A stretch of 64,000 nt of DNA from Batkoa obscura. Its lineage: Eukaryota; Entomophthoromycota; Entomophthoromycetes; Entomophthorales; Batkoaceae. The stretch spans positions 41,725-105,724 of the forward strand of contig JASVEC010000069.1 of the NCBI GenBank assembly GCA_030770535.1, given 5' to 3'. How positions within the stretch are numbered: position 1 is the stretch's first letter; every line of letters starts with the position of its first letter. Shown one piece after another: positions 12,961-23,804 of this stretch. The position numbers and the translations under genes are program-made. Below the pieces are notes generated by a model. It saw only the letters and a program-made list of their open reading frames with translations. It was not told the origin of the DNA and ran no database searches.

Positions 12961-14327
12961 CTTTTAATCTTTCTTTTTTTATTAACTTTACTTTCAAGTG
13001 ACTATACATTCAAGTTTTTACCTAATATCTCGAATAGAAATACTTAAATTAGTGAATCCAGTTAACCTATTTGAGCTAATATTTTTAAACAAACATCTAT
13101 TCAAAGTTGTTAGTAGGTCTATTAAGTACAACTTAGTCATCTCAGACTATAAATGCAGTAGGCTTCAAAACTGGTATAGTATAGGAACGTATAGTAAATG
13201 TCAAACACACCAAAAAATGTTGATGAAAGAAAGTGGGTGGTTACCAATAGGACATTTAAATAGATCTAGCCACACTATTTAAAACCTGGATTATTATCTA
13301 AATACGCTATCTATAACTTTTATTTTATATTATGATTGACCTGGCTTAACCCATAAAAACAGAATTAGATTTAAATCTAGCGAATTCAAAAAATAGTTGT
13401 TGATCAGTATCCTTATTTAAAAATATCAAATAAGCCTAATAATTGTTTAAACCAGATTGAAGTGTTAAAAATTACTGAACACAATAAATGTATATTAATA
13501 GTATTATTCAACACTTAAATATAAGCAAAATGGAGGCATTAATAATACATTTTAAGGATGATCTATATGTTGGTAGATTAGGTAAGATTAAAGTGCAATT
13601 TTACAACTTAAGCACTAGAACTGAAATCAATAAGAATAGTTGTGAATTCAAGTCAAATTAACTCAAGTATAGATTTTAAATCGAAGTTACATTTAAAAAG
13701 TAAAAGACATTTCAAAGGAAACTTTAATTTTCATTGTTTTGTTAATTCAAACTAATTTGAAGCTATTGAATTCTTTGCCTATGATTTCTCTTCTTTTGAC
13801 GTTGACAATGAGCGTAATATCAGAATAATCAAAAGCTGTAATAATACTGCTTTGGATTATTTAATGCAATGTTCCAAACTTAGCTATAGTTTTTCAAAAT
13901 TAGGAACACTAAAAAAAATTATTTTGGCACATTATTAATAGAATTATTACGCTCTGTTTTGTTATTACATAATATTTAAATAATTCGATTTTATCAGTCA
14001 GATGCTAATACTATGCGATCACTGTATTATACCAATCCAAATGAAGTAGGTTCTGATTTAGTCAAAGGTGAATTTATAAAGTAGATCAAGATCAAACAAG
14101 TTACTACTACATTCAAACAGTTGCTCATTTTTGTTTCCTTCTTTTCAGATCTTGAAAATAAAAAATAAAAAAACTCAAGAATATGTACCGCCTTAACTAT
14201 TGGTTATCAATCTACATCCCTATTATTATTTACACCCGATATGTTATGTTTTCATGGAGCAACTTTTCTTAAAATTTATGAAGTAAAAGATCATAATACT
14301 CTTAACAATGTCCCAATATTAGATTAA
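12961..14327 (+). pseudogene. F-box-like gene relic, copy 2
   Basis: The readable N-terminus (RIEILKLVNPVNLFELIF then LNKHLFKVVSRSIKYNLVIS) aligns closely with copy 3 (IFKLVNPIQLFELKFLNKYL then SKIVNRAIKYSLTIS), and later blocks such as GHFKGNFNFHCF and YDFSSFDVDNERNIRIIKS are shared family segments. The frame is broken many times, so it is not expected to be functional. Its span of about 1.37 kb equals that of the other copies. It is the best preserved copy over the region C-terminal to the F-box. Confidence 0.6.
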
Positions 14328-14690
14328 GATTATAATCAATCCTTCTTGTATCTTCCGAATGGACCTTTATTTTTATCTTATCTTATTATAATTTCACCTT
14401 TAAAAATAGTTGAAATTAGCTCAAAGCTCCTTTTAATCTTAAAGCTTTTTCATTATAACTTATTCTTTGGTGCTCTATAATTTTTTTGTTCAATAAACAA
14501 TATCTTGGAGATATGCATTTTTAAAATATGTATTTGAAAATTGAGCTTTAAAAAAGCTTTTTTATAGATAGCTTTATTTTTAAAAGGCAAGTTATTTCAA
14601 CTAAACTACAATATTGTTTCTAAAAATAGTAAATTACATTCTGGTTATTCTCTAATTAGCCAATTAAGTACTATATTAAAGCTTTAAATA
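14328..14690. other. Spacer between F-box relic copies
   Basis: AT-rich, with no gene or structured repeat recognised, up to the next MITE. Confidence 0.4.
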
Positions 14691-14794
14691 TATGGGGATA
14701 TATTTTTGTGTTTAAGAATTTTACTAACAAATTTTCCGCTCAAATAGTGCTTAAAAGATGGAGAAGTAACAAAGGCAAAAAAAATACCTCCATA
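14691..14794 (+). mobile_element. MITE copy (forward)
   Basis: TATGGGGATAT...ATACCTCCATA with the family core (CCGCTCAAATAGTGCTTAAAAG). It lies 49 bp upstream of the start codon of F-box relic copy 3, close to the place where a MITE sits before copy 1. Confidence 0.85.
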
Positions 14795-14842
14795 TAATTC
14801 ATTTTCTTTTGAATCTTCTTTTTTATTAGTTTTCCTTTCAAA

Positions 14843-16313
14843 ATGATTTTAAAATTCGAGTATCTATATGACATCTTATTAATATAAATATTCAAATTAG
14901 TGAATCCAATTCAATTATTTGAGTTGAAATTTCTAAATAAATATCTATCCAAGATTGTAAATAGAGCAATCAAATATAGCTTAACTATTTCAAGTTATAA
15001 CCTAAAATTAGATAATAGAATTCGCTACTCTCAAGAATCTAAACTATATGATAAGTATCAACAAAAAATTATCAAAAAAAATGAAAAACTAGTGAGAAGT
15101 TTAAATCTAACTGATAATAATGTTGGAAATTTAGAATATTGCTCGAATGTAATACCTATAAACTACACCCCTGGTGCTAGCCGTCCTGGTCGTACCATGG
15201 AGAACGGATCAAATACTTTGTTATCATAATTGAATTGTAAGACACCGAAGTTGAAAAAAATGGTTATCAGTAAATACAGTTTTTTACTATTATTAAAGCA
15301 GTTTAAGAATTACTTAAATCAACTTGAAGTGTTAAAGGTTATTGGAGAAATGTTACAGTCATTAATGACATCATATGGGGATGTGTTTTTGTATTTAAGA
15401 ATTTTACTAGCAATTTTTCCATTCAAATAGCGCTTAAAAGATGGAAAAAGTAATGAAGTCAAAAAAACATCCCCATTTTATATTTAAATCTAAACAACCT
15501 AAAGGCACTAAAGTTATACTGTAGAGATGACAATCTGTATTTAAATGGATTAGATGAAGTCAAAACGCAACTTTCTAAGTTAAAGGTATTAGATTTAGAG
15601 CCAAAACATACAATCGATAGTCTAGTTGAGATTAATCACAATATAAGTTTTCAAGCAAAGTTAGATTTGAAAATTAAAGGACATTTCGATACTTAAGTTT
15701 TCAATGCTTTGGTAATTTAAGCTAATTTAAAAGTAGTAAGTTCATTTTAAATAATATTTATCTTTTTGGTATTGATGATGAATAGAATATGAGAGTAATC
15801 AAAAATATAATACAATAGCCTTGGGTTGCTTAGTGTCACTTCACAAATTTGATTGTAACTATTTAAAAATATTAGCATTAAGAGAGTTATATTTTGTTCA
15901 GTACCAATGAATTTATTGCAGTCCATTTCTTTATTACCTAATATCCAAACTATTCAACTTAATGAGTTAGAAAGTTATATCATAAAAATATTTTACAATC
16001 ACAATTTAAGTGAGGTAGATTATAATTCAACTAAATTTAAGTTTATAAAATAAGTTAAGATTGAATCTGCCAAAATAACATTAATGCAGTTACTGTCTTT
16101 TTATCTTCTTTTTTCAGACCTTTAAAAATTAAATATGAAGGATTTTAGACTAAGCCTAATAATAAAAGTATTAACTATCAACTCGCCACCCCATTAATAT
16201 TATTTACTACTTATATGAAATACTTAGATAAAGGAAATTATAGAGAATTTGAAGATTAAATAGTTTATAGTAAACTTAAAAACATTACAATGCTAAATTG
16301 GGCAAAACTATAA
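14843..16313 (+). pseudogene. F-box-like gene relic, copy 3, split by a MITE
   Basis: ATG is retained (MILKFEYLYDILLI). The next codon is TAA where the minus-strand copy at 51.8 kb has Gln (ILLVQIFKL versus ILLI-stop-IFKL). The frame then reads NPIQLFELKFLNKYLSKI and on for about 120 residues. A 104-bp MITE (15374-15477) interrupts the gene; without it the length is about 1.37 kb, the same as copies 1, 2 and 4. The C-terminus reads NITMLNWAKL-stop. Pairwise similarity of the copies shows a local gene family expanded by tandem duplication and then abandoned. Confidence 0.65.
15374..15477 (+). mobile_element. MITE copy inserted in F-box relic copy 3
   Basis: TATGGGGATGT...ACATCCCCATT, full length, forward. 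Its presence inside the relic gives an order of events: the gene copy is older than this insertion. Confidence 0.9.
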
Positions 16314-16781
16314 TAAATGATTTGTTAGCTTTTAACTTTGCTATCTATTATTCGACTTCGTATCTATTGTATAAATTTAACTATTATTAAAATTAATATT
16401 AGACATATTTTTTTGTTTAAAGATCTCACTAGTAATTTTTAATTTAATATGGCATAAAAAAAATAAACAAATAAAGTTTAAAAAATTATCTTATATATTA
16501 CTTAATAACTTTATAAAAAAAATAAATGATTTACAATATTGAAAGTTTAAGTTTTTCAATTATTAATTTTAAATTTTTATAAATTCGTTTATAAAAAAAC
16601 ATATTTCAGTTTACTAAAAACTATATTATCTGCTTTGAAATATACGTCAATTTTTAAAATTATACAAAATTACATTTTAAACTTATTGTTAGTTATTTTA
16701 TATCATATAAAATTAATACTTTGAGAAAAAGCAAGAAATAAAAACCAGTAAGTAGCATTATCATTAACTATAGCTTTAGTA
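16314..16781. other. AT-rich spacer, possible degenerate MITE
   Basis: Around 16405-16495 a stretch resembles the forward MITE interior (TTTTTTTGTTTAAAGATCTC then ACTAGTAATTTTT) but without recognisable terminal repeats. Nothing else seen. Confidence 0.3.
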
Positions 16782-16886
16782 TATGGGAGTGTTTTTTTTA
16801 ACTTCATTATTTTTTCCATTTTTTAAGCGCTATTTAAGCGGAAAATTTGTTAGTAAAATTCTTAAACACAAAAATACATCCCCATA
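16782..16886 (-). mobile_element. MITE copy (reverse)
   Basis: TATGGGAGTGT...ACATCCCCATA; the interior is the reverse complement of the forward copies (TTCCATTTTTTAAGCGCTATTTAAG). Confidence 0.85.
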
Positions 16887-17109
16887 TTTTTTCGATAAGT
16901 ATAAAAATTTTAGATTTAATATAAGTAAAAATTAGTATGATTACTTGAAAACAATTAATAATAAAATATCAATATTATAAATTATAATTAAAAATATATA
17001 TATCAGACATAAGCAAGTTAAAACTTTTGTATAATATTTGCTTGATAATTTGATTATTTTATCAATATTCGATAAAAAAATAATGATAATGAGTATTTAT
17101 TAAATGATA

Positions 17110-17213
17110 TATGGGGATGTTTTTTTTGATTTCACTACTTTTCCACTTTTTAAGCGCTATTTGAGTGTAAAGGTTGTTAGTAAAATTCTTAAACAAAAAA
17201 ATATAGCTCCATT
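17110..17213 (-). mobile_element. MITE copy (reverse)
   Basis: TATGGGGATGT at the left, a diverged right end (TAGCTCCATTA), and a clear core with AAGCGCTATTTGAG. Confidence 0.75.
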
Positions 17214-17644
17214 ATTAAGATTAATAGCTTTAGGTATAAAACTCTATATAAAATATTAAAATATAATTTTTATTATTATATTGTTTTTTATATTAATTTT
17301 AAATAGCAGCTTTAAAGTTTTATTATAGCAATAAAAACATGATTTAAATTAACACAATATTCATATTAAGCAATAAAGTTCACTTTTACTTAAAATCAAA
17401 CAAGTTTATTTATATATTTAAATTAAGCATTAAAGAAAGTTAAATGTAGTAATGGATTTTTTTAATAATAATAAACTTATTAATTTTGAGCTGTGGTGCT
17501 AATGCTTAAAAGTTTAAATAAAAATACAATGATAATAACAATTAATGCTAAAATAAATATAATTAAACTAATATCTTATAATGCATTTTTTTAATCAAAA
17601 CTATAAATTTTATTTCAATCTTAGAATTTTTCTTTTTTAACTTC
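17214..17644. other. AT-rich spacer
   Basis: No gene seen. A pyrimidine-rich tract just before 17645 resembles the tract upstream of the other F-box relic copies. Confidence 0.4.
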
Positions 17645-19021
17645 ATCTCAGATGATTATGAAATTCAAACATTTATCTGAAATCCTGTTAGTAGATATAC
17701 TTAAATTAATAGGTCTATTTGAGTTATTTGGTCTTCAAAGTTTGAGTAGACTTTTTCAAGATTGTCAATAAAGCTGTTGAATGGAATTATGTTATATCAG
17801 ATTATTGTCAACAATTACCAAAGCAATATTTTAAAAATCAGAAACAACCGAGGTATCAAAAATATCAATAAGAGCTTATTGATAAAAATGGATCATGTAT
17901 AGAATATTTGGCAATATCTGAAAAGAATATTAATAACTTTGAACTTTGCTTAAATATAAAATTATTTAATTATGTTTATGATGAAACTAAATATCAAACT
18001 ATAGTCTAGTCTGTCAGAATTAATGTCAATGTTTATTAATGTAAATTAGTATTCAAGTTTATTTATCCAATTTACAAACTATTTTGTTCAATTGAAAATA
18101 TTTAGAACAGTAGGAAAGAATAAAGCAAAGTCATCATTAGTCATTTAAATTCATAAAAGTTAGTTGTAATAAAAATATATTCCAAAGACGATATAAGCCT
18201 TGATGGCTTATATAATTAAATATAATTCAAAAAATTAAGAGTATTAAAAATAAAAGGAAAAGAAATAACTAATGGTCCAATTGAAATTAACAAAGATAAA
18301 TTTCAAATCAAATGATGATTTAATGAAAATTGTAATTTTTAATGTTTTAGTAATATGAGGCAATTTAACAGTATTATAACATATTTGTATTTAGTATTAA
18401 TTATAGAAATAGTATAGACCCAATTAATGATATTAATGTTATGGTGATAGGGAAGTTTATATGTAAGGATAGATTAACAAACAGACTTTCAAGCTCAATA
18501 GCATTAAGAGATTTTTTTTTAATGATTCATCAATAGAACTATTAAAATCAATCTTAACATCATTAAATATTGAAATAATTCAATTTGATTATTTTAATTA
18601 TCGTACTATGGGATCTCTTTACAATTGTACATTAATGAGATTAGATTTGAGACTTGATATTGATGAATTTGGAGTTTTTATATATGAGCTATCAAATAAC
18701 AACAATGATATTCATGAAGATTTTACAAGTCCATTTCATAATTCTATTTAAATCAAATACAGCTATATAAATCAAATTAAAATCAATGTTGCTAAACTTT
18801 AAGTAATTTCTTAGTCTTTTTATATTTGTTTCCAAATATTTAAAAGTTGAAGATAAAAATATCAATCATTTACTAAAAACTCCTTTGTATTTATATACAA
18901 AGCGTGTTACGTATCTAGGAGGTATGAATTTGAGCTATTCTCTTTTTAAGAATCTTTTGATGAACCTGTATATGAAGTTTTTAACAGTGTCTCAATTTTG
19001 GAGTGGATAAAAATACAATGA
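17645..19021 (+). pseudogene. F-box-like gene relic, copy 4
   Basis: Begins MKFKHLSEILLVDILKLI then GLFELFGLQSLSRLF, a good F-box match to the other copies, and ends VSILEWIKIQ-stop. Several stops and shifts break the middle. Length is about 1.38 kb. It is the most diverged of the four tandem copies. Confidence 0.6.
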
Positions 19022-19626
19022 ATTCCTTTGAGTTTGTTTCAGCTTATTGAAATTAGGCTTTTAAAAAATATTTCAACATTTTTATCTTTGTATTTCATAA
19101 TTTAGAAAATTGACGCATTTAGTAGGTTTAGTTTATTTGAGATTTATAAAAAAATAATTACTTCGTATAGTTTATTGTTTGTATTTAAATGTCTATAAAC
19201 ATAAAAATATTTACAGCTATTAATAATATAAAATAATATAAAATAATGGCATGAATGAATCCTATTAATAAAAATAGCAGAATAAATTTAGGATCAAAAT
19301 AGTAAATTACCTTGAAATTATTGTTACGTTATCCATAAATTCACAATTAATTTTAAGTGACTTAAAAAAGCCTTTAATAACAAAGATCAAAACCGTGGTA
19401 GCCAATAAACTCGTTTCCTCAATTAAAAAATATGTGTGATTGATGAGCATAATAAAGAAGAAAATCAAAAAAAAACTCAAAATAAATCATATCAATAAGC
19501 CAAACTAGGATGGGCTTATTATAAGTAATAGTTATAGATAATCTATTTACTATTTAATAGTTGAAAAGTTCGAGTTTTTATTTTGTTATTTATTTTTCGA
19601 TTATTTTAATTCACAATCTCAAAACT
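19022..19626. other. Promoter-side spacer of the LPMO-like gene
   Basis: AT-rich, no gene seen. The open frame of the next gene extends upstream to about 19561 without an ATG, so the start was set at the first ATG. Confidence 0.4.
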
Positions 19627-20958
19627 ATGATATTGACTTGTTTAATTTTCTTAGTAACATTAATAACTCCAATTTTAACCCATAGTAATTTGTTATCACC
19701 ACAACCAAGAGGCAACAGACGCTGGTGGGGATTTTGTTCTCGAGGATTAAACTGTGCAGGTGCTTGCGAAACACCAAAAGCCAATGCACCTATCTTGTCT
19801 ATTTATAATAAACCAACCATTGTAAAACGAGGCCAAAATATAACAATTAAATGGATGCGATTAAATCATCCTGGCGGGTTTATAAGATTATCTATAGTCC
19901 CCTTTGAACAATCAGATGATCCATTAGCATTTGATAAAAATGTAGTTAAATATTCTTGTTTTGAATCGAACTGTAAAGAATCAAAACAAGATTCAATGTT
20001 AGGTCATTTAAATGGTCCAGGTTCAACAGAGTGTTCTACTCAATTAACGATACCAGATACTATACAAGATGGTAAGATTAGTTTACAATGGACTTGGTTT
20101 GGTGGTGGGGTTTATTATGCTGATCAGAAAGCAGGATTTGCCAATTATGTTTCTTGTTCAGATATGATTATTGAAGGTGGTAATAAATTTATTGCTCAAT
20201 CATTAATTAAAAGTACATTACCTTTATTTCAAGGCGGTGATGCTGCTAATTTAAATCAAAATCAATGTCGCTATTGGTCTTCCAATGATCCTTACGGCTG
20301 TGTTTTTGGAGCTGAAAAAAAAGAGAAGACATGTGGTTATACTGGTATGTTGATGGGTGTACCTAAACAAATTTTAACAAACCAACCTTCTTTTTATCCT
20401 TTGACGAGTTTTAAAGGAGAGGATCCTAACTCAGATCCCATCCCTTCTCCCTATGATATTTCGGGTGAAGGACCAGCTCCTAATAACAATAATGATTCAA
20501 AGAACTCAACGTATTTAAATTCATATACTAATGATAATGATCCATATCAAAAGCAACCTATTATTCCATTTTCAAATTCTTCGAATAACGCTGATACTAC
20601 GAGTCAAAAACAACCTATAACATCATCATTAAATACTATCAATACAACAGACACAATAAATCAAGTATTAAAAGATCAAAATTTAGATCCGAGTTTATTA
20701 AATAAGGATCAAAAGAGTTACTCCCCTAATAGTTCTATTAATATTAATAATAGTCCTACTTATAATTATAATAGTGTGAAATCAAGTGTATCTAGTGCTT
20801 CTATATCGATAAACTATAATACTCAACCATCCTCTATTCCCCCTGATACTACCTATAATTCTTATCAAACATCTACTATCCCTAATACTGATTATAAAGC
20901 TTATAAAGGTTATTATACTCAAAATGGAGGTTATATTTATGGTCAAAAACAAGATTAA
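19627..20958 (+). CDS. Secreted LPMO-like / chitin-binding type-4-like protein
   Basis: A single exon gives 443 aa. A signal peptide of about 18 residues (MILTCLIFLVTLITPILT) would leave His19 as the mature N-terminus (HSNLLSPQPRG), as in copper lytic polysaccharide monooxygenases, whose histidine brace uses the first residue. A second candidate brace histidine is His81 (RLNHPGGFIRLS). The domain runs to about residue 245 and has paired cysteines (CSRGLNCAGAC; SCFESNCKES; QCRYWSSNDPYGCVFG), suiting an extracellular fold. Residues about 255-443 are a Ser/Asn/Thr/Tyr-rich low-complexity tail without a recognisable cell-wall or membrane anchor. The likely role is attack on or binding to chitin or another crystalline glycan. 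Enzyme activity is inferred from the N-terminal His and the fold-like pattern only; a non-catalytic binding protein is possible. It stands alone next to decayed genes. Confidence 0.75.
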   Translation: MILTCLIFLVTLITPILTHSNLLSPQPRGNRRWWGFCSRGLNCAGACETPKANAPILSIYNKPTIVKRGQNITIKWMRLNHPGGFIRLSIVPFEQSDDPLAFDKNVVKYSCFESNCKESKQDSMLGHLNGPGSTECSTQLTIPDTIQDGKISLQWTWFGGGVYYADQKAGFANYVSCSDMIIEGGNKFIAQSLIKSTLPLFQGGDAANLNQNQCRYWSSNDPYGCVFGAEKKEKTCGYTGMLMGVPKQILTNQPSFYPLTSFKGEDPNSDPIPSPYDISGEGPAPNNNNDSKNSTYLNSYTNDNDPYQKQPIIPFSNSSNNADTTSQKQPITSSLNTINTTDTINQVLKDQNLDPSLLNKDQKSYSPNSSININNSPTYNYNSVKSSVSSASISINYNTQPSSIPPDTTYNSYQTSTIPNTDYKAYKGYYTQNGGYIYGQKQD

Positions 20959-21130
20959 AAAAGTATATCTTATGTATCCAATGAACTAGTAATAAAAATA
21001 ATGTAAATAATATAATAAAACTTAGAACAAATTATTACTTGAATTTATTTTAATAATCTTATGATTTATACTAATAAAAACCAAAACTAAATTTAATGTT
21101 AATATTAATATTAAGAGTTTTGCAATGTTT
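20959..21130. other. Spacer
   Basis: AT-rich sequence between the 3' end of the LPMO-like gene and the 3' end of the opposing SRA relic. Confidence 0.4.
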
Positions 21131-22170
21131 TAAAACTAATTTTGATTAGGGATAAGAGGCGGCTGATTAGGAAGTCTGTTAAGTTCAAATTTACAAACTT
21201 TAAATCCAGAACATCCTCTTTCTGACTAATATTAAATTACTTTGTATAATCCATCATAACGATACTTTTTATAAAAAAACATTAATCAATACAAAAATTG
21301 TCTATTTTTTAACATAACAAACTTACCCTTCTTTAGAAACATAAAGAGAATTTAACTTATAATCTCGAATAATACGAATTGATTTTCCCATTTCAAATGA
21401 AATTTTTAAAGATAGATCATAGTCCTCAAATGCTCGATCTTTACTTTATGATGCGTTTCTTAAATCTTAGGGATTATTTTTAGTCCCCTTTAAATCTCTT
21501 CCACTCAACCTAGTATAAATAAATCGATCTCCTTCGTCAATATCATCTTCATAGCCCTAAGAAAAATAGGTTTTAATTGATAATTAAATTCAATTGAGCT
21601 ATTTAATTACTCCTGATAAAGCTAAAGTGTAACGATCTTTGGTGACGCTACTATAAATACCACCAACAACCGATCTAAAAGTAATCATTACCTTCATTTC
21701 CTAATAAATTATAAAATGCTTACCCATACACTCTATTTCTACCATAATCTATTATAAGCTCCTATTCTACACTAATTGGAACATGTGATATATGACCAAA
21801 CACATTACCTTTTATCCACATCGAATATGTTAAAGATCTAATTTCTTCTTCTTCTTCAATAGAATATTTTTCCAACTTAATTCTATTCTCCTCCTTCATT
21901 TCAGATAATTTTTCTCAATTTCTTAAATAATAATGAATTGGTCTTTTTTCTATTACACTAGCATGTACAGAACGTGATTATGAAGTTGGAGCTTTTTTAT
22001 TTCTCCCAATTTAATACCCAAAGTACCTGATATTTTTTATTTTCTTCAATCTATTTCATTCTCTTTTTTCATATTTGGAGAAAGTACTCCCATCAATATT
22101 CACTTTTTCAACTAAGGTAATGGGCTTTTTCCCCTTAATGTTCGAGTATATTTAGTTGGTTTACTCTTGG
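21131..22170 (-). pseudogene. Dead SRA-YDG domain gene (UHRF1/SRA-type DNA-methylation reader)
   Basis: The minus strand reads MTKSKPTKYTRTLRGKKPI near 22170, then GNVFGHISHVP, FRSVVGGIYSSV, TLALSG, and after an intron GYEDDIDEGDRFIYT, then SGRDLKGTKNNP, SKDRAFEDYDLSLKIS, GKSIRIIRDYKLNS, YRYDGLYKV and SGFKVCKFELNRLPNQPP. This is the full order of SRA-YDG motifs (GYEDD, GRDLKG, VRVIRGYK, YRYDGLY). At least two introns with normal borders are still visible. About nine stops interrupt it, TAA or TAG where Gln, Lys or Trp is expected (for example LRNAS-stop-SKD for PQSKD) and TGA for Trp (LRN-stop-EKLSEM). SRA domains bind methylated or hemimethylated cytosine. The relic is long enough to be certain of family and too damaged to be active. 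Confidence 0.85.
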
Positions 22171-22766
22171 TCATCTTTTGCTATAATAGAGGATTAAAAA
22201 AAGGTTTTCAAGAATTTTTCTGAGTTTCTATTTTGTTCCTGTCTTTAAAAATAGGATAAGATTAAATTTTAGTCCTAAGTTTTGAGGTTCGAAACCTGGC
22301 GATATTGAAGTTGATATTAAGTTGTTTAAAATGTTCCAGTACAAATTATAGTTAAGAGAAAATCACTATTATAATCGAAAATTGATACCTCTTTATGTGA
22401 ATAAGTTCATATCGGAAAATTTTCAAATAACTTGATACTGTTACTAATTACTCTTAAAAAATAGCAGCTAATCATAAAACTTCTATCAATATCTGCATTA
22501 AAAGTATTAATAGTTGGTAACTAAGTTGTAAAAAGCATTACTGGTAAGTTAATTTTTAGTAATAAATATTAAAATATTGATTCCTGCTTTTTGGTTTTGG
22601 TTATATTTATATTACTTATAAAAATAATTGTATTTTAATATTGTGCTATTTATATTTAATAATTATGATAAGAGTTATGATAGATAATATATTTTTTCTA
22701 TAATTTATTATGAATATAAACTATACTTATATATGTGTATGTTTTTTCTATTTTTTTATTAAGTAT
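22171..22766. other. AT-rich spacer
   Basis: Region upstream of the SRA relic; no gene or clear structured element. A short T-arm-like string near 22290 was considered and rejected as a tRNA. Confidence 0.4.
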
Positions 22767-23353
22767 TATGGCTGTTTTTTTTAGTTTCATTATCTTTCCA
22801 CTTTTTAAGCACTATTTGAGTGGAAAAATTGTAATAAAATTCTTAAACAAAAAAATACATCCCTGTGAAATATTGCTTTATTAATTCTCGGATTAATGAT
22901 AACATAATAATTATCTAACTTGTTTATAATTCTAGTTGCAGTTTTATTTGCTGAGTGAATTTCTATTGCCTAACTAGAAAGAACTTATTAACCATGTTTT
23001 AATACCTATACTTGATTGAAGTATAAAAGAGATCTTAGAACATAATAGCTCAAGGCTTTTTAACTGAATTATTCCCTGATATTATACTATTAATAAAGCC
23101 ACTAAGTCTTTCTGACAGTATTTTATATAGACTTTACAGTAGTATTGTCTATTCTATTTATTTTATATAGACTTTATAGTAGTATTGTCTATTCTACCTA
23201 TTTTATATAGTCCATAGCTTATTATGTGCTATGCTTCATGATTTGAGTCTATCTTAGCTACATAACCTAAGACCTTTTGACTTATAGTGTAGTCAACCCA
23301 GCAATAGCTGTTCTTGACTCCAAACCCTGAGTACCAGATTTCACATCCCCATT
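22767..23353 (-). mobile_element. MITE copy (reverse), interrupted by an LTR-like repeat
   Basis: Left part 22767-22863 (TATGGCTGT..., core AAGCACTATTTGAGTGGAAA, ending AATACATCCC). The right terminus TCCCCATTA resumes at 23346 after a 482-bp insertion. The insertion point is flanked by the direct repeat TCCC. Confidence 0.75.
22864..23345 (+). mobile_element. LTR-like repeat (TG...CA ends), copy L1
   Basis: 482 bp with ends TGTGAAATATTG and CCAGATTTCACA (8-bp inverted ends TGTGAAAT/ATTTCACA), flanked by the 4-bp direct repeat TCCC inside a MITE. A TATAAAAGAG motif lies in the middle. An internal tandem duplication of about 42 bp covers about 23120-23203. No coding capacity. Size, TG...CA ends, target duplication and a TATA-like box suggest a solo LTR; a long non-autonomous DNA element is the alternative. 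It is diverged from copies L2 and L3, so probably older. Confidence 0.65.
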
Positions 23354-23390
23354 AATTTTTTCAAAACACTATTGATATCTAAAATTTACA
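23354..23390. other. Short spacer between two MITEs
   Basis: AT-rich; nothing recognised. Confidence 0.3.
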
Positions 23391-23495
23391 TATGGGGATG
23401 TCTTTTTTTGCTTCATTACTTTTTCCATCTTTTAAGCGCTGTTTACATGGAAAAATTGTTAGTAAAATTCCTAAATACAAAAATACATCCCCATA
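23391..23495 (-). mobile_element. MITE copy (reverse)
   Basis: TATGGGGATGT...ACATCCCCATA, 105 bp, both termini intact, core AAGCGCTGTTTACATGG. Confidence 0.9.
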
Positions 23496-23738
23496 TTCTA
23501 AAATAAAAGTAATTAAATCTTAAATTTAAAAATAAAGTAAAATTATATAATATAAAAAATTATTATTTTAATAAAAAAACTTTATACTGAGTTATTACTT
23601 TTTATATAATTTTACTACTACTTTTTAAATATTATGTTGGCTATATATTATTTGTTTAAGTTAATTAGAGTTATTATTATCATTTATTAATAAAAGTATA
23701 TATCATAATATTTTTATTTATATCAATTATTGAAATTT

Positions 23739-23804
23739 TATGTGTAAGGATATATTTTTGTGCTTAATACCTTTACTGATAATTTTTCTGCTTAAATAGT
23801 GCTT
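23739..23804 (+). mobile_element. MITE copy (forward), left part only, interrupted by the palindrome
   Basis: TATGTGTAAGGATATATTTT then TCTGCTTAAATAGTGCTT matches the first two thirds of the forward MITE. What looks like its right end (AAAGCCAAAAAAATATCTTTA) reappears at 24269-24289, after the first 464-bp arm. Confidence 0.65.

Noticed and set aside
22240-22320. Possible tRNA, from the string GAGGTTCGAAACC near 22290
   Set aside because: Only a T-arm-like piece is present; no pairing acceptor stem, D-arm or anticodon arm could be drawn.
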